64,000 nucleotides of DNA from Collinsella sp. (GCA_019419525.1 DXZU01000006.1:1-64000); one strand, 5' to 3'; shown: positions 24,582 through 33,749, numbered from the stretch's first letter. Translations and numbers: made by a program. The notes: generated from the sequence alone by a model not told the origin.

Positions 24582-24639
24582 CCGGCAGTTAGAGACGTTC
24601 CTAAACTGCCGGCAGAAAAGGAACGTCCCTAACTGCCGG
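24582..24639. repeat. Inverted repeat with 20-bp arms, CCGGCAGTTAG...GACGTTCC
   Basis: Arms 24582-24601 and 24620-24639 pair with one mismatch. The 18-base spacer repeats ACTGCCGGCAG, a further internal palindrome. GACGTTCC and CTGCCG words recur near 51011-51037, and GGAACGTTCC at 48834-48843. Confidence 0.75.
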
Positions 24640-24642
24640 TCA

Positions 24643-24682
24643 AAAAAACGAGCGAGGATCGTGGGGTCCTCGCTCGTTTTTT
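24643..24682. terminator. Bidirectional terminator between zinc-ribbon gene and topoisomerase gene
   Basis: AAAAAACGAGCGAGGA pairs with TCCTCGCTCGTTTTTT around an 8-base loop. A/T runs on both strands fit the two convergent genes. Confidence 0.92.
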
Positions 24683-24704
24683 AGGCAATGTTTCGACCGC
24701 GCCG

Positions 24705-27281
24705 TTACTTGTCGGAGGCTGCTTTCTTGGCAGTCGACTTCTTCGCGGTCGTCTTCTTGGCGGCAGTGGCTTTCTTAGCCGTCGTCTTCTTTGCCGTGCT
24801 CGCCTTGGTTGTGGTCTTGCGACCGCGGGCGGGCTTCTTCTCCTTGGTCGGGCAGTCCATGTTGACGCAGATACGCCACGGACCGCGCGCCGTGTTGACC
24901 ACCACGATGGGGGCGCCGCACTCGGGGCAGGTCTCGCCCGTCGCCTCGAGCTTGCCGCGCGCCGGCAGCGGATAGCTCACGCCGCAGTCATCGTAGTTGG
25001 TGCAGCGGATAAAGCGCTTGCCGCTCTTCTCGCTCTTGTGCGCGATCAGGTCGCCGTGACGTCCGGCCTCGGCACACACCTTGCACTCGCCCACCTTAAG
25101 ATCGGGCTCGTAGTTGGTGGGGCACGTGGGGTTCACGCAGATCTCGAAGGCCTTCTGGCGGAATGGCTGGCACTTGATGCGCGGCGCGCCGCACTCGGGG
25201 CACACGGCGGCCTCGCCCTCGAGCGGGCTCACCTTGACGCCACTCGGCACCGGATAGGTCACGTCGCAGTCGGGCCAACCCATGCAGCCGATAAAGCTGC
25301 CGCGGGTCTTGGCGCTCGTCTTCATAACCAGGTCCTTGCCGCACTTGGGGCAGGCGCCCACGCGCGCATCGGCCGTGACGGCGTCGCTGATGGCGTCGCC
25401 CAGCTCCTGCGTATGCTTGAGCAGCTCGTCGAGCACGCCGGCCAGCAGCGCGCGCGAGTGTGTCACGACATGCTCTTCGGTATCCTCGCCGCGCTCCACG
25501 CGGGTCATGTCGCCGTCGAGCTCGCTGGTCATATCGGGGCTCGTGATGCGCGGGGCAAACTGCGACAGCGCGTCGATGATGGCGATGCCCAGCTGGCTCG
25601 GCTCAACGGGATCATTTTTGAGATAGCGCACGGCATACAGGCGCTCGATGATGCTCGCGCGCGTGGACTTGGTGCCCAGGCCGCGCTTTTCCATCTCCTG
25701 CACGAGCTTGCCCTGGCTGTAGCGCGCGGGCGGCTCGGTCTGCTTGGCCTCGAGCTTAATGTCGAACACGTCGACCGTGTCGCCCTGCTCAAGCGGCGGC
25801 ATCTGCTCGTCGCGCTTGAGGCCGTACGGATATGCCTCGCGGAAGCCCGGGGTCACGAGCACGTCGCCCGAAGCCACGAACGGCTCGCCGTTGACGTCGA
25901 GCTCGAGCTTGGTGTTCTCGATGGTCGCGGGCCCCATGAGCGTTGCCAGGAAGCGACGGGCGACGAGGTCATAGAGTTTGCGCTGGCCGCCGTCGAGCGT
26001 GGACGGATCGCCCTCGCCCGTGGGGTAGATAGGCGGGTGGTCGGTGGTCTCGACCTTGCCGCGCGTGGGCTTCATGGGGCCGGCGAGCACCTTTTTGCAC
26101 ACGGGCGCCAGCGCCGGGTTGATCTTTGCCAGGTCGCTCACCACGGCGCCCAGATCGAGCGTCGCGGGATACACGGTGTTATCGACACGCGGGTAGCTGA
26201 TGAGACCGGCCATGTAGAGGGACTCGGCGATGCGCATCGTACGCGCAGGCGAGATGCCCTCGGCCGCGGCGGCAGCCTGCAGCGAGGTCGTCGCAAACGG
26301 CGTGGGCGGCTGCTGCTTACGCGAGCGCTTGGTCACCGCGGCGACGGTTGCCGTCGTAGCGCCGTCAACGTGACCGTACGCCGTCTCAGCAGCATCCTTG
26401 TCGGTAAAGCGCGCCGTCTTGTGCGCGATCTTAAAGCGATCGTCCTCGGCAGCGCCTTGCGCGGCGCCCATGCCGCGAATCTGCCAATAGTCCTCGGGCA
26501 CAAACGCCATGCGCTCGCGCTCGCGCTCGACCACCAGGGCAAGCGTCGGCGTCTGCACGCGGCCGGCGGAACGCACGTTGCCAAAGCCGCCAAACTTGGC
26601 GAGCGTCAGGTAGCGCGTGAGCACCGCACCCCAAATGAGGTCGATGTGCTGACGGCTCTCGCCGGCGTCGGCCAGGTTCTGGTCGAGCGAGACAAGGTTA
26701 TCGAAGGCCTGCGTGATCTCGGCCTTGGTAAACGAAGAATACTGGGCGCGGGCGACCGGCAAGTCGGGCGCCACCTCGCGCACCTTGTTGAGGGCGTCCG
26801 AACCGATCAGCTCGCCCTCGCGATCGAAGTCCGTGGCGATGATGACGCTGTCGGACTTTTTGGCGAGGTTCTTAAGCGAGCGGATGAGCTCTTTCTCGGC
26901 CGGAAGCTTAATGACGGGCGCCCAGGTGAGATAGGGCAGGCTCTCGAGCTTCCAGCCCTTGATGGAAATGCCATCGGCAAGGAACGGCTTGCGCTTGGTG
27001 TCGTACGGCGGGCGGGCCAGGCCATCGGGCATATCGGCCGGCAGCATTTCGCCGTCCTCCGTGACCGAATACCAGCCCAACTTTTTATCGAACAGCACAC
27101 TGTCGCAAAAATCGGGTGCCAGGATGTGACCGGCAAGGCCGATCGTCACGCACTCCTCGCCCTTCCACTCAAAACGGTAGATGGCGGTGTTGTACACCTT
27201 GTCCTTTTTGGGCTTGCCCGTGGACAGACGCTCGGCGATCTGACGCGCGGCGTCGTTTTTCTCAGCGATGATGAGCTTCAA
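24705..27281 (-). CDS. Type IA DNA topoisomerase, archaeal-type, with zinc fingers and Lys/Ala tail
   Basis: An 858-residue topoisomerase that relaxes negatively supercoiled DNA by single-strand cleavage. The TOPRIM domain is at the N-terminus (MKLIIAEKNDAARQIA; IIATDFDREGELIGSDAL). The active-site Tyr is in AGLISYPRVDNTVYP, a wording typical of archaeal topA more than bacterial topA. At least three C4-type zinc fingers follow (CPKCGKDLVMKT..GCMGWPDC; CPECGAPRIKC..CVNPTC; CPECGAPIVVV..CVNMDC). The last 45 residues are histone-H1-like TTAKKATAAKKT repeats, common in actinobacterial DNA-binding proteins. A housekeeping topA elsewhere is likely. Confidence 0.9.
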   Translation of the reverse strand: MKLIIAEKNDAARQIAERLSTGKPKKDKVYNTAIYRFEWKGEECVTIGLAGHILAPDFCDSVLFDKKLGWYSVTEDGEMLPADMPDGLARPPYDTKRKPFLADGISIKGWKLESLPYLTWAPVIKLPAEKELIRSLKNLAKKSDSVIIATDFDREGELIGSDALNKVREVAPDLPVARAQYSSFTKAEITQAFDNLVSLDQNLADAGESRQHIDLIWGAVLTRYLTLAKFGGFGNVRSAGRVQTPTLALVVERERERMAFVPEDYWQIRGMGAAQGAAEDDRFKIAHKTARFTDKDAAETAYGHVDGATTATVAAVTKRSRKQQPPTPFATTSLQAAAAAEGISPARTMRIAESLYMAGLISYPRVDNTVYPATLDLGAVVSDLAKINPALAPVCKKVLAGPMKPTRGKVETTDHPPIYPTGEGDPSTLDGGQRKLYDLVARRFLATLMGPATIENTKLELDVNGEPFVASGDVLVTPGFREAYPYGLKRDEQMPPLEQGDTVDVFDIKLEAKQTEPPARYSQGKLVQEMEKRGLGTKSTRASIIERLYAVRYLKNDPVEPSQLGIAIIDALSQFAPRITSPDMTSELDGDMTRVERGEDTEEHVVTHSRALLAGVLDELLKHTQELGDAISDAVTADARVGACPKCGKDLVMKTSAKTRGSFIGCMGWPDCDVTYPVPSGVKVSPLEGEAAVCPECGAPRIKCQPFRQKAFEICVNPTCPTNYEPDLKVGECKVCAEAGRHGDLIAHKSEKSGKRFIRCTNYDDCGVSYPLPARGKLEATGETCPECGAPIVVVNTARGPWRICVNMDCPTKEKKPARGRKTTTKASTAKKTTAKKATAAKKTTAKKSTAKKAASDK

Positions 27282-27335
27282 AAGAGGCTCCTATCTCGTG
27301 TGTCTGCGGCTGCGCCCGCCCTCTTGGCGGCCGAC

Positions 27336-28019
27336 TTACGCCCTTGCTTGCTCAATCTGCCCGATGAGCCAATCGCACCAGGCATCCATGCCCTCGCCCT
27401 TGCGCGCGCTCACGGCAAACCGCGGCGCCTGCGGATTGAGGTCATCGAGTGTCTTAGTATACCTATCCATGTCAAAATCGAAAGCCGGGGCCACGTCGAC
27501 CTTATTGAGCAGCTGCGCGCCGGCGTGCTGGAAGATGCCCGGGTACTTGATGGGCTTGTCGTCGCCCTCGGGCACCGAGAGGATCATGATGGACAGGTTC
27601 TCGCCCAGGTCAAAGTCGACCGGGCAGACCAGGTTACCCACATTTTCGATAAAGATGACGTCGATGTTCTCCAGACCGACGGCCTGGTCGAAGGCGTCGA
27701 CGGCCTCCATGATCATGTTGCCCTCGAGGTGGCACAGGCCGCCCGTGTTGATCTGGATGGCGGGCATGCCGGCTTCCTTCATGGTGATGGCGTCGACATC
27801 CGAGGCGATATCGCCCTCGATGACGGCACAGCGTAGGCCGGCCTTGTCGCGCAGGCGCTCGTTGGTGCCCAGAATCGTGGTGGTCTTACCCGAGCCGGGG
27901 CTCGACAGCACATTGATCACGTAGGTGCCTGCCTCATTAAATCGCTGACGCAGCTGATCTGCCAGGCGCTCGTTGCGCGACAGGATCGGCGACGCGATAT
28001 CAATCGTTTTCTCGGCCAT
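27336..28019 (-). CDS. hypB: Hydrogenase nickel-incorporation GTPase HypB
   Basis: A 227-residue SIMIBI-class GTPase that delivers nickel to [NiFe] hydrogenase. Motifs are the P-loop VLSSPGSGKTTTILG, EGDIASDVDA, NTGGLCHLEGNMI (metal-binding Cys), VIFIENVGNLVCP and LLNKVDVAPAF. The N-terminal Cys or His metal motif of some HypB proteins is absent. It lies next to hypA, but no hydrogenase structural genes or hypCDEF are in the window. Confidence 0.93.
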   Translation of the reverse strand: MAEKTIDIASPILSRNERLADQLRQRFNEAGTYVINVLSSPGSGKTTTILGTNERLRDKAGLRCAVIEGDIASDVDAITMKEAGMPAIQINTGGLCHLEGNMIMEAVDAFDQAVGLENIDVIFIENVGNLVCPVDFDLGENLSIMILSVPEGDDKPIKYPGIFQHAGAQLLNKVDVAPAFDFDMDRYTKTLDDLNPQAPRFAVSARKGEGMDAWCDWLIGQIEQARA

Positions 28020-28074
28020 ACTTAGCGCTCCTTACTTTGGCTCCTTTATACCCCATCACCAGATGGCTAGCGGG

Positions 28075-28431
28075 CTAATCGTCGGGGGTTTCGATTTCGA
28101 TACTTGCGATATCGAGCTCGCGGCCGTGCAGCAGGCGCACGTTGGCGCCGCCACACTGGGGGCAGCGACAATGGAAACGGTCGTGCTCAAAGACCTCGCC
28201 GCAGTCCAGGCACTCGCTTTGTGGATGGACCTCCTCCACGGCAAGCTCGCAGCCGCGCGTGAGCGGGTCCTCGTCGCGAAACGTCCCCCACGCAAAGTCG
28301 AGCGCCTCGCGCACGACCTCGGTCATATCCCCGATACGCAGCGTTACCAAAACGGCGCGCGAGGCCCCCGCCCCACGCGCCGCGCGAATCACTGTATCGA
28401 GTATGCCGTTGACAATGCCAACCTCGTGCAT
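28075..28431 (-). CDS. hypA: Hydrogenase maturation nickel metallochaperone HypA
   Basis: A 118-residue HypA protein. The N-terminal MHEVGIVNGILD supplies the nickel-binding His2. The zinc site is CLDCGEVFEHDRFHCRCPQCGG. HypA works with HypB to insert nickel. The gene follows tatC by 6 bp and precedes hypB, suggesting one transcript tatA-tatC-hypA-hypB. Confidence 0.93.
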   Translation of the reverse strand: MHEVGIVNGILDTVIRAARGAGASRAVLVTLRIGDMTEVVREALDFAWGTFRDEDPLTRGCELAVEEVHPQSECLDCGEVFEHDRFHCRCPQCGGANVRLLHGRELDIASIEIETPDD

Positions 28432-28437
28432 ACCGTT

Positions 28438-29229
28438 TTACTCCTCGTCGTCCTCGTCGTCCGAGAACAGGTCCAGACGGCTCACGAACAGGCCCTCCTT
28501 GCCCTCGCGCGCGGTAATGACCACGCGGGCAATGGCGAGCGAGATCTCGTAGAGCGAAAGCAGGGCACCGTACATAAGGCCCAGCGTAACGGGCGAGCCG
28601 TCGGGCGTGATCACAGCCGAGCCCACGAGCAGGCCCACGTACACGTAGCGCCAGGCGCTGCGGAAGGCCGCATAGGACACGATGTGAAAGACGGACAGAT
28701 AGAAGATGATGAGCGGCAGCTCAAACGCCACGCCAAAGCCGATCATAAAGAGCAGCTCCATGTTGACGTAGTTCTCCAGGTCGGGCAGCGCCGTAGCGAC
28801 GGCCGAGGTCTCGCCGATGAGCCACTCAAAGCCCGCCGGGATGATGATGAAGTAGCAGAAGATGGCACCCAGGAAGAACAGAACCGTCGAGGCGAGCACC
28901 GTGGGCACAACCCACTTGCGCTCGTTGGGGCGCAGTGCCGGCAGGAAAAATGCCAGGATCTGCCAGATGATCATGGGCGTGCACATGACCACGGCCATCT
29001 TGATGGCCAGCGAGAAGCGCAGGCCAAAGCCGCCGAGCGTGGTGGTGATGTAGAACTTACCGTCCGGCACAAAGGAGCGGATGGGGTCTTCCAGGATATC
29101 GAGCACCACAGGCGTGGCGAAATACAGCACGATAGCGGCGGCAAACACCGATACGACCACGATAGTCAGGCGGCGACGAAGCTCTCCCAGGTGATCGAAG
29201 AGCGGCATGCGCGCAGGTCCGATCGGCAT
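28438..29229 (-). CDS. tatC: Twin-arginine translocase subunit TatC
   Basis: A 263-residue six-helix membrane protein that recognises twin-arginine signal peptides. Family features are PLFDHLGELRRRLTIVVVSVFAA at the N-terminus, the FYITTTLGGFGLRFSLAIKMAV helix region and FELPLIIFYLSVF. The length is typical. It overlaps the tatA stop by one base, showing tight coupling. The acidic C-terminus (DLFSDDEDDEE) is cytoplasmic. Confidence 0.95.
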   Translation of the reverse strand: MPIGPARMPLFDHLGELRRRLTIVVVSVFAAAIVLYFATPVVLDILEDPIRSFVPDGKFYITTTLGGFGLRFSLAIKMAVVMCTPMIIWQILAFFLPALRPNERKWVVPTVLASTVLFFLGAIFCYFIIIPAGFEWLIGETSAVATALPDLENYVNMELLFMIGFGVAFELPLIIFYLSVFHIVSYAAFRSAWRYVYVGLLVGSAVITPDGSPVTLGLMYGALLSLYEISLAIARVVITAREGKEGLFVSRLDLFSDDEDDEE

Positions 29230-29801
29230 TACTCATCGCCTCCCTTCGGGGCGTCGGCGGCAGCAGCCTCGGCATCGTCCTCGACCTCGAGCTCGCGAGC
29301 GAGCTGGTCGACGACGGCCTTGCGTTTGCGGGGACGACGGGCGTAGAGGTCAGCCGTCGTGGGCTCTGCCGGCTCGGGCTCGGGCTCTGCAGCAGGCTCG
29401 GGCTCGACGGCAGCAGCAGGCTCTGTACCCTCGGCCTCATCAACAGCGCCTTCGCCCTCAGCAGCACCCTCGCTTGCGGCCTTCTCGGCAGCAAGACGGG
29501 CGCGACGCTCGGCAAAGGTCTCCTTCTTGGCGGGCGCTGCCGTCTCGGCGGCATCCTCGTCCGCATCGGAATCGTCGTCGGTCGCAGCGGCCTTCTTGGG
29601 CTTGACCGGGGCCGACGCGGCCTCGCTCACCGGATCGATAATCTCGGACTGAACAACGGCCGTCATCTTTTCCTGCGTCTCGCGGAACTGACGGATGGCA
29701 CGGCCGATCGTGCGGCCCATCTGCGGGAGCTTATCCGGGCCAAACAGCAAAAAGCCGAAGACCACGATGATCGCGAGCTCACCCTCTCCAATACCAAACA
29801 C
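29229..29801 (-). CDS. tatA: Twin-arginine translocase TatA/TatB-type subunit
   Basis: A 190-residue protein. The start is taken as the GTG at 29801 giving (M)FGIGEGELAIIVVFGFLLFGPDKLPQMGRTIG, the family start; GGAGGT lies four bases upstream. One membrane helix at about 5-20 is followed by the amphipathic helix and a long Ala/Glu/Pro-rich acidic tail (about 60-190) that is longer than usual and more TatB-like. It forms the pore or receptor with TatC. Confidence 0.9.
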   Translation of the reverse strand: MFGIGEGELAIIVVFGFLLFGPDKLPQMGRTIGRAIRQFRETQEKMTAVVQSEIIDPVSEAASAPVKPKKAAATDDDSDADEDAAETAAPAKKETFAERRARLAAEKAASEGAAEGEGAVDEAEGTEPAAAVEPEPAAEPEPEPAEPTTADLYARRPRKRKAVVDQLARELEVEDDAEAAAADAPKGGDE

Positions 29802-29882
29802 ACATACCTCCAAGGCTCGATGTGAGTCGAGCCCGCACCGCGCCATTCGGCCGGAACTCGTCTATTCATTCGGTCAAGTATA

Positions 29883-29910
29883 GCGCCCGGACGCCAAAAC
29901 GTCCGAGCGC
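29883..29910. terminator. Hairpin after the STAS gene
   Basis: GCGCCCGGACG pairs with CGTCCGAGCGC over six bases (29883-29910) with one mismatch. It lies 45 bp past the STAS stop on the minus strand, without a clear T-tract, and upstream of tatA. Confidence 0.5.
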
Positions 29911-29954
29911 ATCACAAACATATGCCAAACGGCACGCCCTTTTGGGGGCAAAGA

Positions 29955-30269
29955 TTATGCAGCGGTGATCGAAATCTCCTGGTCGACGCCCAACAGCTGA
30001 ACCACGCGCATCACCGGGGGCTGCACGTTGACGCAGCTAAAACGCTTACCATGATCAGCTGCGTGGTGTGCGGCGCCCACAAGCACGCCAATGCCCGTCG
30101 AATCGATGTAGCTCACCTGGGCAAAATCGAGCTCAACGGCCTCAGTGGGCTGCTCGAGCGCCAGGTCGATGGCATTGCGCAGGCTATCGGCGTTAGAGAT
30201 ATCGATCTCACCGGTCACCTTAATGGTGTAGAGCTCTGGCGTGGGGTTGGTGGAAATACCCAAATCCAT
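29955..30269 (-). CDS. STAS-domain anti-sigma factor antagonist
   Basis: A 104-residue single STAS-domain protein of the SpoIIAA/RsbV type. The phosphorylatable Ser lies in VSYIDSTGIGVLVGA, the family signature, after ELYTIKVTGEIDISNADSLRNAI. Such proteins relieve sigma factors from anti-sigma kinases. No RsbW kinase or sigma gene is adjacent, so the partner lies elsewhere. Confidence 0.92.
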   Translation of the reverse strand: MDLGISTNPTPELYTIKVTGEIDISNADSLRNAIDLALEQPTEAVELDFAQVSYIDSTGIGVLVGAAHHAADHGKRFSCVNVQPPVMRVVQLLGVDQEISITAA

Positions 30270-30335
30270 GTATACGCTCCTTTACGTATCGAAAGTGCGG
30301 ATAGTACTAGGCGCGGACTTGCGGGGCCCTACGCG

Positions 30336-31640
30336 TTAGGCGCGCTCGGCACGCGCAAGCTCGGCAGCGACGAGCTTGACAGCCAGCACCAGCACATCGA
30401 GCGCGGCCTCCAGGTCCTCGACCGTGGGATAGCTCGGCGCGATGCGGATGTTGGTGTCGCGCGGATCCTTGCCATAAGGCCAGGTGGCACCAGCCGGCGT
30501 GAGCCTGACGCCCAGGTCGGCACAAAGCGCGGCGACCTTCTGGGCCGAGCCCTCGGGGCCATCGAAACTCACAAAGTAGCCGCCATGGGGATGAGTCCAA
30601 GTGGCGCAACCCGTGTTGCCCAAGCCCTCGGTGAGTTTACGCTCAACGGCCTCAAAGCGCGGGCGCAGGAACTCGGCATGCTTTTTCATGTGCTCCTTGA
30701 CCGCCTCGATGGTGGGAAGGAAACGCACGTGACGCAGCTGGTTGAGCTTGTCGGCGCTGATGAGGCCGGCCTTCAGGCGCTTGGAGAACTCGGCGATAAC
30801 CGCGGGGCTCGCACCAATAAAGCCGATGCCGGCGCCCGGGAAGGTGATCTTGGACGTCGAGGCAAAGGCCACCACGCGATCCTCGGTGCCCGCCGCGCGA
30901 GCGAGGTCAAAGATATTTGCGAGCTCGTCGGTCTCGTCGTACAGGTCGTGCACGCAGTAAGCGTTGTCCCAAAAGATGCGGAAATCGGGCGCGGCCGTGG
31001 GCATCTCGACCAGGCGGCGCACAGTGTCCTCGCTAAAGGTGATGCCCGTGGGGTTGGAATACTTGGGCACGCACCAGATGCCCTTGATGGAATCGTCGGC
31101 GGCAACCAGGCGCTCAACCTCGTCCATGTCGGGGCCGTTGTCGGTCATCGCGACGGGGACGTTCTCGATGCCCAAGTCGGCGGTGATGCCAAAGTGGCGA
31201 TCGTAGCCGGGAACGGGGCACAGGAACTTGACCTTCTTGCCGTCGTGCGCGGCCTCGTAGGCGTCCCAGGGCTCGCTGCCGCACGAGCCGCAACGCCAGA
31301 ACATACCGGCGATGTCATGCTCAATCAGCAAACTCGACGAGCCCAGCACGAGCGTCTGCTCGGCAGGGCACCCCAGGAACTCCCCCGCTAGCTTGCGTGC
31401 CGAGGGAATGCCCTCAAAGCAGCCGTAGTTGGAGCAGTCGACGTTGCCGTCGTGCAGATCGGCATCGGCATTGAGGATATCGAGCATAGGTCGAGAGATG
31501 TCCACCTGGGAGGGCGACGGCTTGCCGCGGGCCATGTCGAGCGCCAGGCCCTTGGCCTTGACCTCGGCGACCTCGGCTTTGAGCGCCTCGATGGCGGCAT
31601 CGAGTTCGGTGGTTTCCATCTTCTGGTAGATCGTCTGCAT
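30336..31640 (-). CDS. PLP-dependent aminotransferase (aspartate type, AspT subgroup)
   Basis: A 434-residue fold-type I aminotransferase. It shows ALDMARGKPSPSQVDISRPML, NYGCFEGIPSARKLAGEFLG, VPKYSNPTGITFSEDTV with the substrate Asn, RIFWDNAYCVHDLY, and VAFASTSKITFPGAGIGF holding the PLP-binding Lys. The composition resembles the actinobacterial aspartate aminotransferase group (Pfam Asp_aminotransf) more than classical AspC. It stands alone, with the STAS gene downstream on the same strand. Confidence 0.88.
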   Translation of the reverse strand: MQTIYQKMETTELDAAIEALKAEVAEVKAKGLALDMARGKPSPSQVDISRPMLDILNADADLHDGNVDCSNYGCFEGIPSARKLAGEFLGCPAEQTLVLGSSSLLIEHDIAGMFWRCGSCGSEPWDAYEAAHDGKKVKFLCPVPGYDRHFGITADLGIENVPVAMTDNGPDMDEVERLVAADDSIKGIWCVPKYSNPTGITFSEDTVRRLVEMPTAAPDFRIFWDNAYCVHDLYDETDELANIFDLARAAGTEDRVVAFASTSKITFPGAGIGFIGASPAVIAEFSKRLKAGLISADKLNQLRHVRFLPTIEAVKEHMKKHAEFLRPRFEAVERKLTEGLGNTGCATWTHPHGGYFVSFDGPEGSAQKVAALCADLGVRLTPAGATWPYGKDPRDTNIRIAPSYPTVEDLEAALDVLVLAVKLVAAELARAERA

Positions 31641-31789
31641 GGGTGCGACCTTTCGCGAAGCGGTACGTTGCAGTTCGTCTAAGTATAGACCGCCACCGCC
31701 ACAACGGTATGAAGCCGTGATAGATTAAGTTCATCGCAATGAATTACGAATCGCCGCGCATGGCGGCGTGGGGCGCCCAAGGAGGCACT

Positions 31790-32044
31790 ATGGAGTACGG
31801 ATCGTTTAGGGCCGAGGAATTCGGCGACCTGCAGCGCCTGGTCGACGGGCTGTTTTACGACCGCCATGCCATCGACCGCCTGGACCTGATCGTACAGGCC
31901 GAAATCTTGGACCTGGCGCCCGATCTCATGGAAATCGTCAACCTGCTACCGCCCGGCTATTACGACCGCCAGTCACTCTGCGACCAGCTCAACTCCGCCT
32001 TGGCCGCCCACGGCTGGGGCGCCATCTACGGCACCGTGGAATAG
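31790..32044 (+). CDS. Small uncharacterised protein
   Basis: An 84-residue acidic protein; ATG at 31790 after GGAGG (an upstream ATG at 31739 would extend it without a ribosome site). No recognised domain. The predicted helices (FGDLQRLVDGLFYDRHAIDRLDLIVQAEIL; DLMEIVNLLPPGYYDRQSLCDQLNSAL) suggest a small soluble helical fold. It is divergent from the aminotransferase gene and followed by an inverted repeat and a terminator. Confidence 0.65.
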   Translation: MEYGSFRAEEFGDLQRLVDGLFYDRHAIDRLDLIVQAEILDLAPDLMEIVNLLPPGYYDRQSLCDQLNSALAAHGWGAIYGTVE

Positions 32045-32050
32045 AACCAC

Positions 32051-32125
32051 TCATTGGGGACAGACTTAAATGAGTAGTCCCAACCTGCCGGCACTTGGGT
32101 AGTCATTTAAGTCTGTCCCCAATGA
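32051..32125. repeat. Perfect 23-bp inverted repeat containing GGGGACAGACTTAAATGA
   Basis: Arms 32051-32073 and 32103-32125 are exact reverse complements. The 29-base loop contains CCTGCCGGCACTTGGG, which recalls the CTGCCGG words at 24582-24639. It is intergenic, between the small gene and nhaA. Confidence 0.85.
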
Positions 32126-32127
32126 CT

Positions 32128-32165
32128 AAAACGCCGCCTGTGATGGTGTTCACAGGCGGCGTTTT
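32128..32165. terminator. Bidirectional terminator between the small gene and nhaA
   Basis: A perfect 16-bp stem AAAACGCCGCCTGTGA/TCACAGGCGGCGTTTT with a 6-base loop. Confidence 0.92.
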
Positions 32166-32182
32166 CAAACTTGTTTGTGCCC

Positions 32183-33541
32183 TTACTCGTCCTTGGACGC
32201 GGGGTGCTTGCAGACCACACTCATGTAGATCATGCCCAGCACCGCGGCGGTAACGGATCCGGCAAGAATGGCGGCCTTTGCGGCCAGGACCTCAAACTGG
32301 GCCGTCGGGAAGGCAAGGCCGCTGATGAGAATTGACATGGTAAAGCCGATGCCGCCCAGAATGCCCACACCGGCAATCATGTGCCAGTTAACGTTGCGCG
32401 GCAGCTCGGAGATCTTGAGCTTAACCAGGGCAAACGTCATACCAAAGATGCCGATCGGCTTGCCCAGCAGCATGCCAAAGTACACGCCGAGCGTCACCGG
32501 GTCGGTGAGTAGCGTGCTCATGTCCACGCCCACTAGGCGAACCTGTGCGTTCACGAACGCAAAGATCGGCAGGATCACAAAGTTGACCGGCGTGGAGATC
32601 AGACGCTCCATGCGAATGAGCGGCGGGGTCACGCGGTGCATGACGCGCTCGACCTTGGTGGTCGAGACGGTAAAGTCATGCTGGCCCAGGATGTGTGCCT
32701 CGTCATCGTAGCGGTCATCGAGCAGCGGCAGGCACTCGCCCAACCAATCGGTGAGGCTATCGAGCTTGACGCCGCACTTGGCCGGGATGGTAAAGGCCAA
32801 GATGACGCCGGCAAGCGTAGCGTGCACGCCGCTCTTGAACATGCAGAACCACAGCAGCAGGCCCAGCACCGAATACGGGGCAAGGCGGTAATGCTGCGTC
32901 TTGTTGAGCCACACGAGCGCGCAGGTCACAAGCGCGGCGGCGCCCAACCAAAACGGATTGGGGCTCTGACCGTAGAAGATGGCGATGGCGGCGATGGAGA
33001 TGAGGTCGTCGGCGATGGCGAGCGTCGAGAAGAACACGCGCACGCCGTTGGGCACGCGATTGCCCAAAAGCGACAGCACGCCCAACGCAAAGGCAATATC
33101 GGTTGCCATGGGAATGGCCCAACCGTTGCGGGCGCCGGCATGGTTAAAGATCAGGTAGATGCAGGCGGGAACGACGACGCCGCCCACGGCCGCCAGCATG
33201 GGAAGCATGGCCTGGCGCGGGTTTTTGAGCTCGCCAACTGTCATCTCGTACTTAAGCTCAATGCCCACCAGCAAAAAGAAAATCGCCATGAGGAAGTCGT
33301 TGACGAAAAGCTCGACGGTGAGACCGGCCGTAAGGTTGCCCAGGCCCACATACAGCGGGGTCTCCAAAAAGTGATGGATGGCCTCGTAGGCATCGGTATT
33401 GGCGCAGATGACGGCGGCGATGGCGGCGAAGACCATGACGGCGGCGGAAATCGTGCCGTTCTCGGCGATGCGTTCCCAGATGTCGTGACGCTCAAAGCGC
33501 TTGCGCTCACGAACGTTGAACAGCTGCTCAGTTGCTGCCAT
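32183..33541 (-). CDS. nhaA: Na+/H+ antiporter NhaA
   Basis: A 452-residue polytopic membrane antiporter. Motifs include TVELFVNDFLMAIFFLLVGIELKYEMTVGEL, WAIPMATDIAFALGVLSLLGNRVP (the paired-Asp region), FFSTLAIADDLISIAAIAIFYG and the late GGIGFTMSILISGLAF. It exports sodium in exchange for protons, supporting pH and salt homeostasis. An insert of about 55 charged residues (DWLGECLPLLDDRYDDEAHIL) is the usual cytoplasmic loop of long NhaA proteins. Confidence 0.95.
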   Translation of the reverse strand: MAATEQLFNVRERKRFERHDIWERIAENGTISAAVMVFAAIAAVICANTDAYEAIHHFLETPLYVGLGNLTAGLTVELFVNDFLMAIFFLLVGIELKYEMTVGELKNPRQAMLPMLAAVGGVVVPACIYLIFNHAGARNGWAIPMATDIAFALGVLSLLGNRVPNGVRVFFSTLAIADDLISIAAIAIFYGQSPNPFWLGAAALVTCALVWLNKTQHYRLAPYSVLGLLLWFCMFKSGVHATLAGVILAFTIPAKCGVKLDSLTDWLGECLPLLDDRYDDEAHILGQHDFTVSTTKVERVMHRVTPPLIRMERLISTPVNFVILPIFAFVNAQVRLVGVDMSTLLTDPVTLGVYFGMLLGKPIGIFGMTFALVKLKISELPRNVNWHMIAGVGILGGIGFTMSILISGLAFPTAQFEVLAAKAAILAGSVTAAVLGMIYMSVVCKHPASKDE

Positions 33542-33749
33542 GGGCGGCTCCTTTCACGGGAAAGCTCCCGTCTTAAAAAAGCACGGCCCGCCCAAGTGGC
33601 GGCGCCGCGCTCCAACGTATTACGCTTGCATCTAGCCTACCCTGCACGACAAGCACGCAGGCGTGGCCGAAAAGCGGAACCACAGGTTGAACATTATTTG
33701 CTCAACGACACGGGCGCGCCTGTCCAAGAGACGACGCGGCGCCGCGCAC

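Noticed and set aside
25038..27836. 932-residue plus-strand frame opposite the topoisomerase gene
   Set aside because: The minus strand encodes an unmistakable type IA topoisomerase and the 5' half of HypB. The plus frame has no recognisable domain.
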